DNA of 64,000 nucleotides from Levilactobacillus cerevisiae (GCF_003946245.1 NZ_RHNN01000007.1:1-64000); one strand, 5' to 3'; shown: positions 7,709 to 18,606, counted from the first letter of the stretch. Translations and numbers: made by a program. Notes: generated by a model from the letters alone, not told the origin.

Positions 7709-9734
7709 CTCCCCAGTCGTCGCCGGAGTGGTGTGGATCCTGAATCCGCTTGAACAGCTTCTCCAAGTCCTGATCCGTGAAATGCACCAGCACTGGCCGC
7801 CCGTGAGGACAGTTAAACGGATTTTCAGCCGTGGCTAACTTCACTAACAGTGCCCGCGCCTGTTGATCGTCCAAGTGATGATTGGCCTTGATGGCCCGTT
7901 TACAGCTCATCATGATGGCCGTCTTCTCACGAAAGGCCGCCACGGAAATCTTCCCGTCGTTGAGTACCCAATCAATCATTTCTTTAATGGTATCGGTCTC
8001 TTGACCGGCCTTGAACCAGGTTGGGTGTTCGTGCACGATGAAACTATTTGGTCCAAACGACTCGAGATGAATACCGACACTGCCCAGCGTTTCGATGTGG
8101 TTGGTCAGTTCCAACACATCGGTCGTCGGGTAATCGAGAACGATTGGCACCAGCAATTTCTGCTCGTCATCGCTGACCTCGCCGATCGCTTGCCGGTAAA
8201 ATTCATAGTTGACCCGTTCCTGCGCGGCGTGTTGGTCGACTAAATACAGCCCATCGTCCGCCTCCGCCAACAGGTAAGTCCCGTGCACTTGCCCCAGGTA
8301 CCGCAACTGTGGGAAACGCTGCGCTGGCGGCTCCGGTGCCCGTAAGTCAGCCTCCGGGAGGGGTTCTTGCTTCACCGGCGCACGCCCACCCAAGGGTGCC
8401 GCCACTTGTTCCGTTTGATATTTTTCATCAAATGCTTGAACAGCTGGCAACTGAAAATCGTGCTTATCATGGACAACCACTGGCTCGACCGGCACTTCCT
8501 CCGGCGTTTCCAATGGTTGTGGTCCAGCAGCGGGCGTCGGCGTGGTCTCCGCCGGTTCGGACGCCGCCGAAGACTTCTGCGCGACGGTATCTGTTGGCGC
8601 CGCACTTTCTTCTGGCTGCGGCTCGGGGACCGTCGTTCGGGCCGACATCTCGTACTTAGCTGAGACGTCGTTTAACGCCATCGTCAGTTGATCCGTCGAG
8701 CGGGTCTCCCGCGTTTTCGTGGGAATTTCGTCAAAGACATCCGGAATTAAATTTTCCTGTGAAAGCCGTTTGAACACCGTGTCCTGAATCAATTGGGTCA
8801 GTTCGGGTTCCTCACTGATCCGGACTTCCTGCTTGGTTGGGTGAACGTTCACGTCGACCAGCAAGGGGTCCATCTTAATATCCAACACGGCCAACGGATA
8901 GCGGCCGACCATTAACTTTGAGCCGTAACCTGCCACCAAGGCCTTACTCAACTGAAAATTGTGAATGTACCGGCCGTTCAGCAGCAGGGAAATGTATTGG
9001 CGACTCGCCCGCGTCAGTTCGGGTAAGCTCACGTAGCCGCTCACCTGAAAGTCGGGATTCTTGCCGTTGATGGCCACCATCTTCCGGGCGCTCTGCACGC
9101 CGTAGATGCCGGCAATCACCTGTTGGAGGTCTCCCCGTCCGGTCGTTCGTGTTAACTCCCGACCGTTGTGCACCAAAGAAAAGGCAACGTTGGGGTAGCT
9201 CAAGGCCAACCGGTTCACAATGTCCGTGATTCGTGCCAACTCGGTCGCTGGCGATTTCAAATACTTCAAGCGCGCAGGAACGTTGCCGAAGAGGTCCTTC
9301 ACCGTGACCGTGGTGCCCTTCCGTGCGGCGGCCGCAGTGTGTTCCTTGATAATGCCGCCCACGTTGTGAATCAAGGTCCCCACGCCACCGGTGGAAGTCG
9401 TCAGGGTCACGTCGGCCACGGACGCAATACTAGGCAGCGCCTCACCCCGGAAGCCCAGTGACTTGATTCGAAAGAGGTCCCGCCGATCCGTAATCTTGCT
9501 AGTGGCGTGGCGTTTGAAAGCCATTTCGCTATCTTCATCCGCAATGCCGTCGCCATCATCAACCACGGAAATCCGCTGTAACCCAGCCTCTTCAACCGTG
9601 ATGTCAATCTGCTGGCTGTGGGCATCGACTGCGTTTTCCACCAGTTCCTTGACCACGGATGCCGGTCGTTCAACGACTTCACCCGCGGCGATTTGGTCGG
9701 CTAAGACCGACGCTAGTTCATGAATTTTGGCCAT
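7704..9734 (-). CDS. mutL: DNA mismatch repair protein MutL with endonuclease motif
   Basis: A 676-residue mismatch-repair protein that couples MutS recognition to strand incision. The N-terminal GHKL ATPase shows the motifs DQIAAGEVV (14-22), DDGDG (60-64) and GFRGEAL (95-101). A Pro/Glu/Ala-rich linker covers about 350-460. The C-terminal domain holds DQHAAQER...YE, the nicking-endonuclease motif of MutL proteins from bacteria lacking MutH, and a CPHGRP metal-binding motif near residue 639. I chose the ATG at 9734, preceded by GGAAGGG, over an upstream TTG. It follows mutS by 41 bp in one operon. The stop codon lies inside the outer stem of type I copy D. Confidence 0.95.
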   Translation of the reverse strand: MAKIHELASVLADQIAAGEVVERPASVVKELVENAVDAHSQQIDITVEEAGLQRISVVDDGDGIADEDSEMAFKRHATSKITDRRDLFRIKSLGFRGEALPSIASVADVTLTTSTGGVGTLIHNVGGIIKEHTAAAARKGTTVTVKDLFGNVPARLKYLKSPATELARITDIVNRLALSYPNVAFSLVHNGRELTRTTGRGDLQQVIAGIYGVQSARKMVAINGKNPDFQVSGYVSLPELTRASRQYISLLLNGRYIHNFQLSKALVAGYGSKLMVGRYPLAVLDIKMDPLLVDVNVHPTKQEVRISEEPELTQLIQDTVFKRLSQENLIPDVFDEIPTKTRETRSTDQLTMALNDVSAKYEMSARTTVPEPQPEESAAPTDTVAQKSSAASEPAETTPTPAAGPQPLETPEEVPVEPVVVHDKHDFQLPAVQAFDEKYQTEQVAAPLGGRAPVKQEPLPEADLRAPEPPAQRFPQLRYLGQVHGTYLLAEADDGLYLVDQHAAQERVNYEFYRQAIGEVSDDEQKLLVPIVLDYPTTDVLELTNHIETLGSVGIHLESFGPNSFIVHEHPTWFKAGQETDTIKEMIDWVLNDGKISVAAFREKTAIMMSCKRAIKANHHLDDQQARALLVKLATAENPFNCPHGRPVLVHFTDQDLEKLFKRIQDPHHSGDDWGE

Positions 9735-9775
9735 CAACGACCCTTCCTCTCTTACGCTATCCTTATGCTAAAATG

Positions 9776-12481
9776 CTACTTTTTCGCTAACCTCTGTTGC
9801 CATTGGTAGACCTGATTCATAATCGCCATTGGGGTCATCCCCATCAGGTTGAGGTCCGCAATCTGTGCCAGGACCTTGGCCTGCGCGGGGTTCAACTCTG
9901 GCTCATCCGTGAACAATGATAACTGTTGATCCGCGGCAGCTTCGGGGGTTGTTTCCGTAGGCTTGGCCGTTTCAGCTGCCTCGGAATCTGCTAGTTGCGG
10001 TGCCGTTTCAGGTGTCTCAGCCACCGTTGCCGGCTCAGCAGGCTGTGTCGGCACTTGTTCCGACGAATCTGCCGTTTCCGGCGCCACTAGCGGTTGTTGC
10101 TCAGCCGTCTGCTCCAGGTCCTCTAAAATAACTTCCGCGCGGTCTAACAACTTAGCTGGCATCCCCGCCAATTTAGCGACGTGAATCCCGTAAGACTTGT
10201 CCGCGGGCCCCGGTTGCATTTGGTGTAAGAAGACCAGGTCGCCATTCTGCTCGACGGCCCCGACGTGAACGTTGCGCAATTGCTTTAAAGACTCATCCAG
10301 CGCGGTCAGCTCGTGGTAGTGGGTTGAGAACAACGTCTTGGCGTGCACGCGGTTGTGCACGTACTCAATAATCGCCTGGGCCAGCGCCATGCCGTCGTAG
10401 GTCGCGGTTCCCCGCCCAATTTCATCGAATAAAATCAGACTGTTGGCCGTGGCCTGGCTCAACGCGTGGTTGGCCTCTTGCATCTCGACCATGAACGTAC
10501 TCTGACCGGAAATGAGGTCATCGGCCGCCCCAATTCGGGTGAAAATTTGATCAAAGATTGGCATCTGGGCGGATTCGGCTGGAACAAAACAGCCCATCTG
10601 CGCCATGATGACGGTCAACGCTAACTGGCGCATGTACGTACTCTTCCCGGACATGTTGGGTCCGGTAATCAGTAAAATGTTGGTCTGTTCATCCATGCTG
10701 ACGTCGTTCGGCACGTAAGATTGCCGGCCCAACACCTTTTCCACCACCGGATGACGGCCCTGCTTGATCTGCAAATCATGGCCCTTGATCAGGGTTGGCT
10801 TCACAAAGTGATAGTCTTCACTGACCACGGCAAAACTCTGCAGCACATCTAGACTGGCAATGGTCGCCGCCAATTTTTGGAGCCGCGTAATGGCCGTCTT
10901 CACCTGTTCTCTGAGGTCAACGAATAACTTGTATTCCAGGGACACGGATTTTTCCTCGGCCTCTAAAATCAAGCGTTCCTTGTCCTTCAACTCGGGGGTT
11001 GAGAACCGTTCGGCGTTGGCTAAGGTCTGCTTACGTTCATAGCGGTCGGCGGGCAATTTATCCAAATTAACCTTGGTCACTTCGATGTAGTAGCCGAAAA
11101 CGTGATTATAGCCAATCTTCAGGTTGTTGATCCCGGTAATTTCTCGCTCGCGGGCTTCCATCTCAGCCAACCAGGTCTTCCCGTTGCGCATGGCATCCCG
11201 GTATTCGTCCAGTTGGGCGTTAAAGCCATCACGAATAACGCCACCATCGGACACGGAGATTGGCGGTTCCGGAACGATTGCCGCACGAATGGCTTCGGCC
11301 ACATCCTCGACTGGGTCCAAGCCAGCCAACGTGTCGTCAAAGACCGGCTCATCCAATTCTTCAATCGTGTGCTGAATCTGGGGCACCTGTTCCAAGGACG
11401 TTTGCAATTGGATCAGATCCCGGCCATTAACGCTGCCAAAGGCTACCCGGCCAGCTAACCGCTCCAGGTCATACACTTTCACCAATTCTTCTTGTAAATT
11501 ATTGCGTTCGAAATAGTGGTCGAGTAACGCGCCGACTTTGGCTTGGCGTTCTTCGATCTGGCCCTGGTCAATCAACGGCCGGTCCAGCCACTGTTTGAGT
11601 AACCGGCCCCCCATGGCTGTCTTGGTTTGGTCCAATAGCCACAAGAGTGTTCCGGATTTTTTCTTGGTTCGTAGGTTCTGGGTGATTTCTAAGTTACTTT
11701 GTGACGAATGATCCATTTTTAAAAAGGCAGTTGGCTTGTAGGCCACGGCACGTTGTAAATGCGCGAGACTCCGCTTCTGGGTAACTGTGACGTAGGTGAC
11801 CAGCACGCCGACAACTTGTTTGAGTAAAGCAGATTGGACGTCTTGTTCAACATAGCTCAACTCAGAACTAGCCTGGACGTCCGGTTGACTGGAAATCATC
11901 ATGCCCAACTGGGTCATCCGCGCCGTCAACGCCTCGTCAACTGTGCCGTCGACCACAACTTCCTTGGTCTGAAGGCTCATCAATTCATTCAAGACCGGAT
12001 CAGTACCAGTAATTTCAGCGGCCTTGAGTTCACCGGTAGACAGGTCGGTATAGGCCAAGCCATACTGGTTCTTTTCGCTCATGGTCAGTGCCGTCAAATA
12101 GTTGTTTCGCTTGGCACCAGCCGCACCGGTATCGGTTTGTGTCCCGGGGGTCACCAACTGAATGACTTCTCGTTTAACCATGCCCTTGGCCAATTTAGGG
12201 TCTTCCATTTGTTCACAAACAGCGACCTTATAGCCTTGATCGACCAAAATATCGATATAACTCTGAACGGCCTTGTGGGGAACGCCACACATCGGAATTG
12301 GATTCTTTGCGCTGTGACTCCGCGTCGTTAAGGTTAGCTCTAAGAGTTGGGAACCCTTGACGGCGTCGTCATTAAACATTTCATAAAAGTCCCCGAGCCG
12401 GTAGAACAAAAAGGCATCGGGATACTGGTCTTTAATTTTTTGATATTGCACCATCATGGGCGTCGTGTTCGTTTTCGTCAT
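9776..12481 (-). CDS. mutS: DNA mismatch recognition ATPase MutS
   Basis: A 901-residue mismatch sensor. The mismatch-contacting Phe-x-Glu motif is DFYEMF (F32, E34). The ATPase domain has GPNMSGKST (Walker A), DEIGRGT and the FSTHYHEL signature. An unusual segment of about 60 residues rich in Glu, Thr, Ala and Pro (roughly 785-845) separates the ATPase from the C-terminus. QQLSLF, a canonical sliding-clamp binding motif, follows immediately. A short helical C-terminal tail ends the protein. It lies 28 bp after ymdB and 41 bp before mutL, so ymdB-mutS-mutL is probably one operon. Confidence 0.96.
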   Translation of the reverse strand: MTKTNTTPMMVQYQKIKDQYPDAFLFYRLGDFYEMFNDDAVKGSQLLELTLTTRSHSAKNPIPMCGVPHKAVQSYIDILVDQGYKVAVCEQMEDPKLAKGMVKREVIQLVTPGTQTDTGAAGAKRNNYLTALTMSEKNQYGLAYTDLSTGELKAAEITGTDPVLNELMSLQTKEVVVDGTVDEALTARMTQLGMMISSQPDVQASSELSYVEQDVQSALLKQVVGVLVTYVTVTQKRSLAHLQRAVAYKPTAFLKMDHSSQSNLEITQNLRTKKKSGTLLWLLDQTKTAMGGRLLKQWLDRPLIDQGQIEERQAKVGALLDHYFERNNLQEELVKVYDLERLAGRVAFGSVNGRDLIQLQTSLEQVPQIQHTIEELDEPVFDDTLAGLDPVEDVAEAIRAAIVPEPPISVSDGGVIRDGFNAQLDEYRDAMRNGKTWLAEMEAREREITGINNLKIGYNHVFGYYIEVTKVNLDKLPADRYERKQTLANAERFSTPELKDKERLILEAEEKSVSLEYKLFVDLREQVKTAITRLQKLAATIASLDVLQSFAVVSEDYHFVKPTLIKGHDLQIKQGRHPVVEKVLGRQSYVPNDVSMDEQTNILLITGPNMSGKSTYMRQLALTVIMAQMGCFVPAESAQMPIFDQIFTRIGAADDLISGQSTFMVEMQEANHALSQATANSLILFDEIGRGTATYDGMALAQAIIEYVHNRVHAKTLFSTHYHELTALDESLKQLRNVHVGAVEQNGDLVFLHQMQPGPADKSYGIHVAKLAGMPAKLLDRAEVILEDLEQTAEQQPLVAPETADSSEQVPTQPAEPATVAETPETAPQLADSEAAETAKPTETTPEAAADQQLSLFTDEPELNPAQAKVLAQIADLNLMGMTPMAIMNQVYQWQQRLAKK

Positions 12482-12509
12482 GGAAAATGGTTCATCCTTC
12501 CGTTATCGT

Positions 12510-13304
12510 TTAGCTTTGGTATGGGTGTTGGGGGCTGATCAGGATTGGCTTGATACTCTTCGCGTGTCCCGTTTTATCACTCAGGTCAATCACGGCGCCG
12601 GATAAGAGGCCTGCGCCCTTTTCTTGGACCGTGTAACGGGTTGGCCGTTGGTTCTCAAAGCGCTCAATCACACTGTCGGCCTGCATGCCCAAGACACTGT
12701 CGGCGGGACCGGTCATCCCGGCTTCGGTCATAAAGGCCGTCCCACCACGGAGAACCTGGGCGTCACTGGTCTGCACATGGGTATGGGTGCCGACAACGGC
12801 TGACAATTGGCCATCGTAGCGCATGGCGAAGGCCCGTTTTTCACTGGTCGTTTCTGCATGGAAGTCCACGAAGACAAAGTCGGTGTCGAGTTCTGGCAGG
12901 AGTTCTTTCATTTTGGCAAAGGGGTCATCCATGGGATTCATGAAGACCCGTCCCTGCATGTTGACCACGGCTAGGGTCTGCTGGTTCACTTTGACCTTTG
13001 TCCAGCCCTGCCCCGGTGTATCGCCAGGGAAGTTAGCGGGCCGAACCAAGCGGTTAGCCCCGCCGATGAAGTCATACAGCTCGGCGTTGTCCCAGGTATG
13101 GTTTCCCATGGTCACCACATCGGCGCCATCTTTTAAAATTTGTTTGTAAATGCTTTGACTGATACCGCGACCAACGGGGGTTGAGTTCTCCCCGTTAACG
13201 ATGGTGACCTGGGGCTTCAAGTCCCGCTTTAACTGTGGCAGGTACTCATGAATCATGTCCACACCAATATTTCCTACAACGTCACCAACAAACAGAATTC
13301 GCAT
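12510..13304 (-). CDS. ymdB: YmdB-family metallophosphoesterase
   Basis: A 264-residue calcineurin-like phosphoesterase of the TIGR00282 family. The B. subtilis homologue hydrolyses 2',3'-cyclic nucleotides and influences biofilm and late-growth decisions. Di-metal site motifs are GDVVG (7-11), NGEN (38-41), GNHTWD (about 67-72), HAETTSEKRA and GTHTHVQ. It heads a likely operon with mutS and mutL. The B. subtilis neighbour rny lies upstream here too, across a 700-bp gap made of type I repeats. The exact substrate in this organism is not visible from sequence. Confidence 0.9.
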   Translation of the reverse strand: MRILFVGDVVGNIGVDMIHEYLPQLKRDLKPQVTIVNGENSTPVGRGISQSIYKQILKDGADVVTMGNHTWDNAELYDFIGGANRLVRPANFPGDTPGQGWTKVKVNQQTLAVVNMQGRVFMNPMDDPFAKMKELLPELDTDFVFVDFHAETTSEKRAFAMRYDGQLSAVVGTHTHVQTSDAQVLRGGTAFMTEAGMTGPADSVLGMQADSVIERFENQRPTRYTVQEKGAGLLSGAVIDLSDKTGHAKSIKPILISPQHPYQS

Positions 13305-13482
13305 CTTCGTTCCCCTATCTAGACCGTTTCGGCCCGCCTGGTGCTGTTCACCAGTTCTATTAAATAACCTCTATTTTACCATGCTTCGTCTAATTCTGCG
13401 TGAGTTAAATCTGAATCAAGCACTTCAGCTAACAGAGACTCCTGCCACAAGGTTGGTTGGAAATTGCCACCTGCGGCTGCCA

Positions 13483-13634
13483 GAGATTCCGACTGCTGTG
13501 AGGACCGCCTGCGGCCTGAGGGGCGGTCCTCCGGCTCGGTTTGAAGCCTGGCACAAACCGCCAGTCTCCAAACACGTCCCACGCTGTAAGCTGGTTCCCA
13601 GCTAACACCGTCGACACAGCTGCCTCCATCTCTG
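13483..13634 (-). repeat. Type I structured element, copy E
   Basis: Read on the minus strand: AGAGATG...GCTGTG outer arm, hairpin 1 (GTGTTAGCTGG/CCAGCTTAC), hairpin 3 (GTTTGGAG-ACT-GGC...GCC-AGG-CTTCAAAC), hairpin 2 (GGACCGCC/GGCGGTCC), then CACAGC and GAATCTCT closing the outer stem. It is the same subtype as copies I, J, L and M. Confidence 0.75.
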
Positions 13635-13654
13635 TCCTCCTTCGGTTACGGTTG

Positions 13655-13730
13655 ATTTTCACCGTGACATTGGTGTGCACATCGCTGGAATGACGGCGTT
13701 CATCCGCAATAATTGGTGACAATCTACGTA
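13655..13730. repeat. Linker module between type I copies E and F
   Basis: Contains ATCGCTGGAAT, matching the ATCGCTGGACTGGCAAC block beside copy K (about 47503-47520). Its reverse complement (GTTGCCAGT(C/T)CAGCGA) lies beside copies I (33005), L (50325) and M (61350). It therefore appears to be a conserved flank of the element. Confidence 0.5.
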
Positions 13731-13744
13731 GGCGGGAGTGAACC

Positions 13745-13888
13745 AAATTTAGGCTCAGCCGTGGGATTTTCCATGTGGTCTTCTTGGAAAATGGCGACTT
13801 TGAAACGCGGTCCGTGCGGTCCAAAGCGAGCAGGCAGACCGCCTCACAGGCTGCCGGCGTCCTACCCACAGCGTTCCAGCCTAAATTT
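13745..13888 (+). repeat. Type I structured element, copy F
   Basis: Outer stem AAATTTAGGCT (13745-13755) pairs perfectly with AGCCTAAATTT (13878-13888). Hairpin 1 is ATTTTCCA/TGGAAAAT, hairpin 3 is CTTTGAAACGC...GTCCAAAG, and hairpin 2 is GGCA-GACC-GCC...GGC-TGCC. The right flank CGAACGGTAAGCCGGCAG recurs at 23268 and 47702. Confidence 0.8.
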
Positions 13889-13978
13889 TGCGAACGGTAA
13901 GCCGGCAGTTTTAGACAACGATGCCAAGATTCAGCGTTGTCTCCCGACAATTTAAGTTTCAACCTTTAGGTAAATACC

Positions 13979-14009
13979 AAAAAGAGCCTGGGGATTTAGT
14001 CCCAGACTC
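13979..14009 (-). terminator. Terminator of rny
   Basis: Minus-strand hairpin GAGTCTGGGA...CCCCAGGCTC followed by TTTTT, immediately after the rny stop codon. Confidence 0.88.
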
Positions 14010-14018
14010 ATCTCTGAA

Positions 14019-15578
14019 TTATTTCGCATATTCAACTGACCGGACTTCCCGGATGACGGAAACTTTGACGTGACCTGGATAATCCAAGTCGCCTTCAATT
14101 TGTTTCTTGATGTCGCGTGCCAAGACAACGGCATCCGTATCGGAAATCTTCTCGGGCCGCACAATAACTCGAACCTCTCGTCCCGCCTGAATGGCAAAGC
14201 TATGGTCGACACCGTCAAATGCATTGGCGATGGTTTCCAGCTTATCCAACCGGTGGATGTAACTTTCCAGAGAATCTGAGCGTGCGCCTGGCCGCGTCGC
14301 TGAAATAACATCAGCGGTGCTAACCAGTTCCGCAATCACGGATTGCGGTGCCGTTTGATCTGCTTGAGCTGCAATAGCGTTAACCACAACGGAACTCTCA
14401 CGGTACTTTTTAGCAAGTTCCATGCCCGTTGTGATGTACGAACTATCATCATCATGCTCCGCAGCGCGACCAATATCATGTAATAATCCTGCACGTTTTG
14501 CTAACGTAACATCCTCACCTAATTCAGCAGCCAAAACCCCAGTGATCTTAGCAACTTCGATTGAATGGGCCAACGCGTTTTGCCCATGAGAAATACGGAA
14601 ATTCAAGCGACCAACCAGTTTGACCATTTCGGGATGCATGGAATGAATCCCCAGATCAAAGGTTGCTTGCTCGCCAAGCTCCCGGACATGTTCGTCCAGT
14701 TCTTTTTTGGCCTTTGCGACCATTTCCTCGATTCGTGCCGGGTGAATTCGCCCGTCTTGAATCAATTTCTCCAAAGCAATCTTGGCAACTTCTCGCCGTA
14801 ACGGGTCGAAGCCACTCAAGACGACGGCTTCTGGCGTATCATCGATGATTAGGTCAATCCCAGTCAACGTCTCTAACGTCCGAATATTCCGTCCTTCACG
14901 GCCAATAATGCGGCCCTTCATGTCGTCGTTTGGCAACGTAACCACGGTAATCGTGGTTTCAGTCACCATATCGGCGGCACTGCGTTGAATGGCGGACACA
15001 ATCAGGTCTTTGGCATTTGCCTCAGCCGTCTTGCGCGCCGTTTCTTCGCTCTCTTTAATCATCTTTGCGCGTTCACCCGCCAAAGCCGTCTTGGCTTCAG
15101 AAATAATCAGGTCCCGTGCATCATCCTGGGATAAAGCGGCTACGGTTTCCACCGCGGCCTGGCGTTTTTCAATCAGTGAGTCTGCTTGTTGCTGTTTCTT
15201 GGCTAAATTTTGCTCTTCAGCACTTAGCTTCTTGTCCCGACGATTCAAAGAATTTTCGCGCTTTTCCAGAGAGTTATCTTTCCGGTCTAACGTTTCTTCT
15301 CGTTGAATCAAGCGGTCTTCTTGCTTCTGAACTTCGGCACGACGTTCTTTCAGCTCGGTTTCGACCTCTGCACGGTACTTATGACTGTCTTCTTTGGCTT
15401 CCAATAAAGATTCCTTGGTGGCAGTCTCAGCTTGCTTCTTAGCTTCAGCCAGTACACCTTCAGCAGTGTACTTAGCTACATCTAGCTTTCGCTCGTGGAC
15501 AGATTTACGAAAATAATACCCGCCCACAACACCAACAACGATAGCGATGATTGCGAGGATTATAATTGGAACACTCAT
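14019..15578 (-). CDS. rny: Ribonuclease Y
   Basis: A 519-residue membrane-anchored endoribonuclease that starts mRNA decay and riboswitch RNA turnover in Firmicutes. The N-terminal transmembrane helix spans about 3-22, and a long charged coiled coil fills about 28-200. The KH RNA-binding motif [12 protein letters not shown] is at 222-233. The HD catalytic pair lies in LLHDIG (H367, D368). Length matches the family. It has its own promoter (TTGACA-17-TAAAAT) and terminator, so it is probably monocistronic, although it sits between recA and ymdB as in B. subtilis. Confidence 0.96.
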   Translation of the reverse strand: MSVPIIILAIIAIVVGVVGGYYFRKSVHERKLDVAKYTAEGVLAEAKKQAETATKESLLEAKEDSHKYRAEVETELKERRAEVQKQEDRLIQREETLDRKDNSLEKRENSLNRRDKKLSAEEQNLAKKQQQADSLIEKRQAAVETVAALSQDDARDLIISEAKTALAGERAKMIKESEETARKTAEANAKDLIVSAIQRSAADMVTETTITVVTLPNDDMKGRIIGREGRNIRTLETLTGIDLIIDDTPEAVVLSGFDPLRREVAKIALEKLIQDGRIHPARIEEMVAKAKKELDEHVRELGEQATFDLGIHSMHPEMVKLVGRLNFRISHGQNALAHSIEVAKITGVLAAELGEDVTLAKRAGLLHDIGRAAEHDDDSSYITTGMELAKKYRESSVVVNAIAAQADQTAPQSVIAELVSTADVISATRPGARSDSLESYIHRLDKLETIANAFDGVDHSFAIQAGREVRVIVRPEKISDTDAVVLARDIKKQIEGDLDYPGHVKVSVIREVRSVEYAK

Positions 15579-15661
15579 GATTCCACCTCCGCATCATCAA
15601 AAATGACTAATTTTAAAATCAGACTTTTTAAGATGTTGATTTGATAACTGACGCAACTTCA

Positions 15662-15690
15662 ATTTTAATGGTTGCCATGAACGCTGTCAA
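15662..15690 (-). promoter_or_regulatory. Sigma-A promoter of rny
   Basis: Minus-strand TTGACA (15685-15690) and TAAAAT (15662-15667) with a 17-bp spacer, about 85 bp upstream of the rny start. Confidence 0.75.
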
Positions 15691-15824
15691 CTAAACTCAC
15701 CGGAAACTGATGGGTCTGCGCCGATTTCTTCACGCTTTCATAGAATTTATCTGAATTTGCCGGGCTCTCCCACATTCTTGAAAGTATGCCGTCACTAATT
15801 TTTTAAAGAAGCACCAATCAACAC

Positions 15825-15861
15825 AAAAAGCGTCAACCGCCTCTCATGGGCCGTTAACGCT
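15825..15861 (-). terminator. Terminator of recA
   Basis: Minus-strand arms AGCGTTAACGGCC and GGCGGTTGACGCT form a hairpin followed by TTTTT just after the recA stop codon. Confidence 0.88.
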
Positions 15862-15867
15862 TCAGGT

Positions 15868-17028
15868 CTACTTCCCAGGCTTGGTTGCATCCTTGTCTGG
15901 AATTAATTCACTTTGCTCTGGCTTAGCTTTCGCCTTTTGTGGCGTCGCAGTAGCCTTAGTCTCTTTTTTGTCGGTCTTGGTTTCTTTATCCTTGCTAGCT
16001 GCCGTCTTCTTGGCGGTCGCTGCATCGGCCTCATCACCCTCGCCGACACCGTAAGCGGCCCGGACCCGTTGGTTAATTTCAGCCATTGTATCAGGGTGGT
16101 CCGACAGGTAATTCTTTGCGTTCTCACGGCCTTGACCAATTCGGTCCTCACCGTAAGAGTACCAAGAACCACTCTTGTCCACGATATCCTTTTCAACGGC
16201 CATGTCGATTAATTCACCGGTTTGGGAAATCCCCTTACCGTACATGATATCAACTTCGGCCCGCTTGAATGGCGGCGCAACCTTGTTCTTGACGACCTTA
16301 ATTCGTGTGCGGTTACCAATGACATCGGTTCCGTCCTTGATTTGTTCTGCCCGACGAACTTCCAAACGAACCGTCGCGTAAAACTTCAAAGCCCGACCAC
16401 CAGGAGTCACTTCAGGGTTACCAAACATAACCCCAACTTTTTCACGAATTTGATTAATGAAAAGTGCAATTGTTTTCGTCTTATTAATCGTTCCAGATAA
16501 TTTCCGGAGAGCTTGGGACATCAGGCGGGCTTGTAACCCCACGTGAGCGTCCCCCATTTCCCCTTCAATTTCGGCACGGGGAACCAGTGCGGCAACGGAG
16601 TCGACAACCACAATGTCCACGGCCCCACTGGAGATCAAGGCATCCGCAATTTGCAATCCTTGTTCACCGGTATCAGGTTGTGACAATAGCAATTGGTCAA
16701 TGTTAACCCCTAAAGATGTCGCGTAAGCCGGATCCAAGGCGTTTTCCGCATCAATATAGGCTGCGGTTCCGCCCCGCTTTTGAACTTCCGCTACGGCATG
16801 TAACGCCACGGTCGTCTTCCCAGATGATTCTGGTCCGTAGATTTCTACGATTCGTCCACGGGGGTAACCACCAACACCCAAGGCCACATCAAGGGCCAAC
16901 GAGCCAGATGGTACGGTTTCAATGTCCAGGTTACTGTTGTCACCTAGCCGCATGATCGAGCCTTTACCAAAATCTTTTTCAATTTTCTTCAGCGCTTTGT
17001 CTAACGCTGCTTGTCGTTCGTCAGCCAT
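15868..17028 (-). CDS. recA: Recombinase RecA
   Basis: A 386-residue recombinase that forms filaments on single-stranded DNA, catalyses strand exchange and triggers LexA self-cleavage. Walker A is GPESSGKTT (65-73), and the central core is typical of RecA. The last 55 residues are a Lys/Ala/Glu-rich tail, longer than in E. coli. I chose the ATG at 17028 because AGGAGGA lies 6 bp upstream; an 8-codon longer frame would start inside the leader. A sigma-A promoter with an adjacent LexA-like box lies upstream, and a terminator follows. cinA lies directly upstream in the same direction. Confidence 0.97.
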   Translation of the reverse strand: MADERQAALDKALKKIEKDFGKGSIMRLGDNSNLDIETVPSGSLALDVALGVGGYPRGRIVEIYGPESSGKTTVALHAVAEVQKRGGTAAYIDAENALDPAYATSLGVNIDQLLLSQPDTGEQGLQIADALISSGAVDIVVVDSVAALVPRAEIEGEMGDAHVGLQARLMSQALRKLSGTINKTKTIALFINQIREKVGVMFGNPEVTPGGRALKFYATVRLEVRRAEQIKDGTDVIGNRTRIKVVKNKVAPPFKRAEVDIMYGKGISQTGELIDMAVEKDIVDKSGSWYSYGEDRIGQGRENAKNYLSDHPDTMAEINQRVRAAYGVGEGDEADAATAKKTAASKDKETKTDKKETKATATPQKAKAKPEQSELIPDKDATKPGK

Positions 17029-17064
17029 CCAAATCCTCCTTCGTTGCATCAATATCCAAGTAAC

Positions 17065-17114
17065 ACTATACGGGTTTTGTTCGTAAAAAGCAAGTAAAAA
17101 TAGAACAAAAGTTC
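17065..17114 (-). promoter_or_regulatory. recA promoter and LexA-like box
   Basis: Minus-strand TTGCTT (17088-17093), a 17-bp spacer and TATAGT (17065-17070). GAAC-TTTT-GTTC (17103-17114), a perfect dyad of SOS-box form, sits just upstream of the -35 hexamer, between it and the cinA stop codon. Confidence 0.75.
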
Positions 17115-17118
17115 CCCT

Positions 17119-18369
17119 TTATTTCAATCCGTTCAGAACACGCCGTAACCAGTCTAATCCGGTCATCACCGACCGTTCACGAATGGCCGCGCGCGTCCCC
17201 GTCAGGTGAACCAGCCGGGCCCGTGGTTCGTGGCCTCGTTGCGCCAAGCCCAGCCAGACGGTCCCTGCCGGATGGCCTTCCAACGCATCCGGACCGGCCA
17301 CACCGGTAAAGCTCAGTGAAAAGTCTGTATCCAATAGAGCCCGGGACCGCTCCGCCATTTGCTGTGCCGTGGCCGCACTAACCACACCATCCCGGTCAAT
17401 GATTTCCTGTGGGATGCCCAAGAGGTCATGTTTCGCCGAGTTGGCATACGTCACGAAGCCCCCAGGAAAAATCGCGGAGACACCCGGGACATCACCAAGC
17501 GTGCTCTGAAATTTGCCGGCCGTCAGACTCTCAGCACCGGTAATGGTCAGGCCCCGGGCAATCATGTCGTTGACCACCACGGCGGCCAAACTGTTCTCAT
17601 CCCCATAGCCGTAAAGGTACTCCCCGACCCGGCCCTTAATGGTCGCGGTCATCTGGTCGAGAAGTTTGGTGCCCGCTGCTTCATCCTGTGCTTGAGCCGT
17701 CAGTCGCAGCGTCACCTCGTTGACCTTGGCGTAAGGCGCAATCGTCGGGTTACTCTGCCCATCGATCAGGTCGCTTAAGACCGTGACTAGTTGCCCCTCA
17801 CCAATACCAAAGAAGCGCAGCACCCGCGACACCAAATATTCGTCACGATTGTAGGTGGCCTTCAGCAACGGGACCGCCTGTTCAACAAACATCGGCTCCG
17901 TCTCACTGGGTGGTCCAGGGAGTAACATGATGTCAGCCGCGTTAGGATCCTGATAAAAGGCGCCCACAGCCATGCCAGTCCGATTCTTGAGTGGTTGGCT
18001 CCCTTCAGGGTAAAGCGCCTGTAACCGGTTGTTAGGCGTCATGGGCCGGTCGGCAGTTGCAAAGTGGCAGCGAATCTTCACCATTGCTGGCGCGTCTTCA
18101 ATCAGCTTAACGCCCAGCAAATGCGCCACCGTCTGCTTGGTCAAATCATCCTTGGTCGGTCCTAAGCCGCCACTAATAATCACCAAATCGCTACGAGAAC
18201 GGGCCTGATTCACCACCGCAGTCAGTCGATCAGCGTTGTCGCCCACCAGTGAATGGTAATAGACCTCAATGCCGGCTTCGGCCAATTCACGGGCAATGAA
18301 GGCCGAGTTGGTATCGACAATCTGTCCCAATAAAATTTCAGTTCCGACGGCAATAATTTCCGCTTGCAT
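17119..18369 (-). CDS. cinA: CinA, competence/damage-inducible protein with nicotinamide-nucleotide amidase domain
   Basis: A 416-residue two-domain protein. The N-terminal MoCF/CinA domain (about 1-170) has the GTEILLGQ and SGGLGPTKDD motifs. The C-terminal CinA domain (about 255-410) includes TGAESLTAGK and the SFTGVAGPD signature of NMN deamidases. Roles known for the family are pyridine-nucleotide salvage and, in streptococci, interaction with RecA during competence. It lies about 90 bp upstream of recA and may be partly cotranscribed with it, although recA also has its own promoter. A strong ribosome binding site (AGGAGGGG) precedes the ATG. Confidence 0.93.
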   Translation of the reverse strand: MQAEIIAVGTEILLGQIVDTNSAFIARELAEAGIEVYYHSLVGDNADRLTAVVNQARSRSDLVIISGGLGPTKDDLTKQTVAHLLGVKLIEDAPAMVKIRCHFATADRPMTPNNRLQALYPEGSQPLKNRTGMAVGAFYQDPNAADIMLLPGPPSETEPMFVEQAVPLLKATYNRDEYLVSRVLRFFGIGEGQLVTVLSDLIDGQSNPTIAPYAKVNEVTLRLTAQAQDEAAGTKLLDQMTATIKGRVGEYLYGYGDENSLAAVVVNDMIARGLTITGAESLTAGKFQSTLGDVPGVSAIFPGGFVTYANSAKHDLLGIPQEIIDRDGVVSAATAQQMAERSRALLDTDFSLSFTGVAGPDALEGHPAGTVWLGLAQRGHEPRARLVHLTGTRAAIRERSVMTGLDWLRRVLNGLK

Positions 18370-18474
18370 GCTGACCCCTCCTGGGTGACTTAAAGTTAAC
18401 TCCGTAATGAAACGCGATTTATTTTATTTTTCGCCAAATTAATTTAAAAAACTTTGCGTGTCGCTGGCAAATCA

Positions 18475-18536
18475 ACTGCTTATCGGACACCAGTACTACT
18501 GATTGTCACCAGTCATCGGTGCCTCGAACAAGCAGT
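18475..18536. other. Isolated hairpin in the cinA-pgsA gap
   Basis: ACTGCTT (18475-18481) pairs with AAGCAGT (18530-18536), and CACC pairs with GGTG inside. There is no U-tract on either strand. The remainder of 18370-18600 shows nothing I recognise, apart from an A/T-rich run near 18415-18450. Confidence 0.3.
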
Positions 18537-18606
18537 CCCAGATAAACACCCGTAGTAAAATCCTACCACAATCGTTCCCAATCTGGTTAATATTACCTCA
18601 CAAATC

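Noticed and set aside
7062-7753. Open frames of 60-156 codons on both strands across the ruvA-mutL gap
   Set aside because: They run through type I hairpins, lack ribosome binding sites and repeat with the elements; they are by-products of G/C-rich repeats.
13429-13962. 177-codon minus-strand frame through copies E and F
   Set aside because: Composition follows the repeat, no family resemblance, no start signal.
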